Shown here: piece after piece, positions 5,792 to 7,632 of the stretch
Layout: the number at the start of each line of letters is the position of its first letter
Position numbering within the stretch: the stretch's first letter is position 1
Source: Planktomarina sp.
GTDB lineage: Bacteria > Pseudomonadota > Alphaproteobacteria > Rhodobacterales > Rhodobacteraceae
Length of the DNA stretch: 7,632 nucleotides
Assembly: GCA_022425445.1 (NCBI GenBank)
Contig: JAKMFM010000103.1
Coordinates: 1 to 7,632 of the forward strand
Direction of reading: 5' to 3'
Notes under the pieces: generated by a model
The model's input: the letters and a program-made list of their open reading frames with translations, nothing else
Told to the model about the DNA's origin: nothing
The model's database searches: none
Program-made: the position numbers and the translations under genes

Positions 5792-7514
5792 AATAGGCGT
5801 GACGCTCTGCTTTACCGCCGGGATGGGTCACCGCCCCTTGGTAGGTTGGGCCCACCAATTGCGAGTATTTCCAAAGCGCGCCGCTGGCGTAGATGGTTTG
5901 GCGCGGCCCTTTCCAATTAGCTTTGCGTTCGGCCAATTCTTCGTCGCTCAAATCAACCTTCAACTCACCAGAAATAGCATTGATCGTCACCACGTCACCG
6001 GTTTCAATCAAAGCAATCGGACCGCCGGCAGCCGCCTCAGGCCCAACATGCCCCACGCAAAACCCGCGTGTCGCTCCGGAGAATCGACCATCTGTGATCA
6101 GGGCAACTTTTTTGCCCATGCCTTGGCCAGAAAGCGCCGCTGTGGTGGAGAGCATCTCTCGCATGCCTGGCCCGCCTGATGGGCCTTCATTGCGGATAAC
6201 CAGAACTTCACCTTCTTCATAAGCACGTTCTTTTACCGCTTCAAAAGCGTCTTCTTCGCATTCAAACACCCGCGCAGGGCCGGTGAAAATTTGATGCTGC
6301 GCCGCGATGCCCGCCACTTTCACAATCGCGCCTTCAGGAGCCAGATTGCCTTTGAGGCCCACAACGCCACCCGTTTTTGTGATGGGTGTTTCAACTGGAT
6401 AGATCACCCGTCCATCCGCTTCCCGCTCGATCAAATCCAGCTCTTCACCCATGGAACGCCCGGTGGCAGTCATGCAATCTTCGTGCATCAACCCCGCTTT
6501 GCGCAGTTCCTTCATGACAACCGGAACACCCCCTACCTCAAACAGGTCTTTGGCTACATATTGCCCGCCAGGCTTCAGGTCGACAAAGTAAGGTGTGTCG
6601 CGGAAAATATCGCAGACATCATCCAGGTAAAATTCCAAACCGGCCTCATGGGCAATCGCTGGCAGGTGCAAGCCGGCGTTGGTGGACCCACCCGTGCAGG
6701 CCACAACCCGCGCCGCGTTCTCCAGAGATTTCAACGTCACGATATCGCGGGCACGAATGTTTTTCTCCAGAAGGTTCATCACAGCTTCACCGGAGGCAAC
6801 GGCGTATTGGTCGCGCGATTCATAGGGCGCTGGGGCCCCTGTTGAGTTTGGCAAGGCGAGGCCAATTGCTTCAGAAACACAAGCCATTGTATTGGCCGTA
6901 AACTGCCCGCCGCAGGCTCCAGCTGAAGGGCAAGCCACCGCTTCGAGTTTTTCCAACTCACAGGTCGAAAGTTGGCCGGCTTGGTGCTGACCGACCGCTT
7001 CAAACACATCTTGAACCGTCACGTCTTTGCCGTTCATCGTGCCCGGCAAGATGGATCCGCCATAAACAAAGACCGACGGCACATTCAAACGGACCATGGC
7101 CATCATCATACCTGGCAAGGATTTGTCGCACCCTGCAAGCCCCACCAACGCATCATAGCAATGACCTCGCACAGTCAGCTCAACGGAGTCGGCAATCGCC
7201 TCACGACTGGCCAGAGAGGAGCGCATCCCCTCGTGACCCATGGCAATCCCGTCCGTCACTGTGATTGTGGTGAATTCCCGCGGCGTCCCGGCAGCATGTT
7301 TCACACCTATCTTCGCGGCCTGGGCCTGGCGGTTGAGAGAAATGTTACAGGGCGCTGCCTCGTTCCAACACGTGGCCACACCCACGAAAGGCTGTGCAAT
7401 TTCTTCGGCGGTCATGCCCATTGCATAATAAAACGAACGATGCGGCGCACGCGCAGGACCGACCGACACATGCCGGCTGGGCAGATTGGATTTGTCGAAG
7501 ACAGGCTTATTCAT
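5781..7514 (-). CDS. ilvD: Dihydroxy-acid dehydratase
   Basis: IlvD (EC 4.2.1.9) dehydrates 2,3-dihydroxy-isovalerate and 2,3-dihydroxy-3-methylvalerate to the 2-keto acids that precede valine, leucine and isoleucine, in the cytoplasm. The 577 residues are a full-length product. Iron-sulfur ligands are C56 (in EAAPCN), C129 (GCDKSLPG) and C201 (SAGACGGQF). Their spacing of 73 and 72 matches that of the plant [2Fe-2S] enzyme as I recall it. D88 and K131 (normally carbamylated) fit the magnesium site, and S479 in DGRFSG (475-480) fits the catalytic base. The protein starts MNKPVFDKSNLPSRHV; AAAGGG (7527-7522) lies 7 nt before the ATG, supporting the start. It is followed by the overlapping lipoprotein gene. 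No leader peptide for attenuation is apparent in the 118 bp upstream. Confidence 0.98.
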   Translation of the reverse strand: MNKPVFDKSNLPSRHVSVGPARAPHRSFYYAMGMTAEEIAQPFVGVATCWNEAAPCNISLNRQAQAAKIGVKHAAGTPREFTTITVTDGIAMGHEGMRSSLASREAIADSVELTVRGHCYDALVGLAGCDKSLPGMMMAMVRLNVPSVFVYGGSILPGTMNGKDVTVQDVFEAVGQHQAGQLSTCELEKLEAVACPSAGACGGQFTANTMACVSEAIGLALPNSTGAPAPYESRDQYAVASGEAVMNLLEKNIRARDIVTLKSLENAARVVACTGGSTNAGLHLPAIAHEAGLEFYLDDVCDIFRDTPYFVDLKPGGQYVAKDLFEVGGVPVVMKELRKAGLMHEDCMTATGRSMGEELDLIEREADGRVIYPVETPITKTGGVVGLKGNLAPEGAIVKVAGIAAQHQIFTGPARVFECEEDAFEAVKERAYEEGEVLVIRNEGPSGGPGMREMLSTTAALSGQGMGKKVALITDGRFSGATRGFCVGHVGPEAAAGGPIALIETGDVVTINAISGELKVDLSDEELAERKANWKGPRQTIYASGALWKYSQLVGPTYQGAVTHPGGKAERHAYFDL

Positions 7515-7544
7515 TGCGGGACCCTTTGTATAAAGCTTTGCGGT

Positions 7545-7573
7545 TGTTTAAGCGCTTCCCGAGCTTGGGACAA
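7545..7573 (-). promoter_or_regulatory. Candidate ilvD promoter
   Basis: On the minus strand, TTGTCC (7573-7568, 4 of 6 to the -35 consensus) and TAAACA (7550-7545, 3 of 6 to the -10) are separated by exactly 17 bp. Initiation near 7538 would give a leader of roughly 24 nt containing the AAAGGG ribosome binding site. The match is modest, and the window ends 118 bp upstream of ilvD, so a promoter or an operon partner farther out is possible. Confidence 0.3.
7557..7570. promoter_or_regulatory. Near-perfect 14-bp palindrome over the candidate ilvD promoter
   Basis: TCCCGAGCTTGGGA is symmetric except for one pair (G at position 5, T at position 10). It covers the spacer and touches the -35 of the candidate ilvD promoter, a position where a repressor would block RNA polymerase. 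No regulator can be named. It could also be chance, because 14-bp near-palindromes occur occasionally. Confidence 0.25.
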
Positions 7574-7632
7574 GAGTGAAGGTCGGCCAAGTTTTGCGCA
7601 GCGATGAATTTTGCACTGGCCAGCAAAGCGCG

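Noticed and set aside
5652..6179. Plus-strand open frame spanning the lipoprotein/ilvD junction
   Set aside because: It crosses two real minus-strand genes, has low-complexity composition and no family features.
6291..7607. Long plus-strand open frames opposite ilvD (6291-6845 and 6972-7607)
   Set aside because: They lie antisense to a full-length, motif-complete ilvD, and their translations are rich in His, Arg and Cys with no recognisable domain, as expected for the shadow of a GC-rich gene.
7511..7632. Stop-free minus-strand frame whose TGA would overlap the ilvD ATG, as if an upstream operon gene ended there
   Set aside because: Only about 40 codons are visible, a second frame is also open over the same stretch, and nothing family-like appears. 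Chance cannot be excluded.

Overview
The window looks like ordinary chromosome from a marine alphaproteobacterium of the Rhodobacterales (Roseobacter-type). The evidence is the moderate GC, the sfsA-map pairing, an IlvD close to alphaproteobacterial forms, and a decayed gene that resembles a family I remember from Rhodobacteraceae (DUF6478). The genus cannot be fixed from the sequence. I see no mobile element, CRISPR array, tRNA, rRNA or defence-type system, and no clear undescribed multi-gene system.

Layout. (1) On the minus strand at the left edge, sfsA (194-916) is followed by the start of map (type I methionine aminopeptidase), which runs off the window. (2) Diverging from sfsA across 45 bp is a tight plus-strand cluster: a MoaB/CinA-N-type molybdopterin-binding-domain protein (962-1684), a GNAT acetyltransferase (1681-2406), an AhpD-like peroxidase-related protein (2403-2969) and a secreted OmpA-domain protein (2977-3882). 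The first two junctions are ATGA overlaps and the last gap is 7 nt, so these are probably one transcript. (3) From the other side, minus-strand genes converge on the cluster: a 117-codon unknown gene (3879-4232) whose stop overlaps the ompA-like stop by 4 bp, preceded by a broken DUF6478-like gene (about 4249-4984). (4) Further right, also on the minus strand, ilvD (5781-7514) is followed by an overlapping small lipoprotein gene (5201-5791). The 216 bp between the lipoprotein stop and the pseudogene start show no convincing gene.

Function. IlvD makes 2-keto acids for branched-chain amino acids. Map trims N-terminal methionine. The AhpD-like protein carries the complete peroxidase or disulfide motif. 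The OmpA-domain protein should anchor to peptidoglycan in the periplasm. The lipoprotein should sit in a membrane facing the periplasm. The roles of the MoaB-like protein, the GNAT and the 117-residue protein are not settled by sequence.

Most worth a second look: the DUF6478-like pseudogene, whose reading frame can be rebuilt with two single-base insertions and a restored start codon; the short sfsA/moaB-like divergent region, where two opposed promoter candidates share one TATA and sfsA may be leaderless; and the palindrome over the candidate ilvD promoter.
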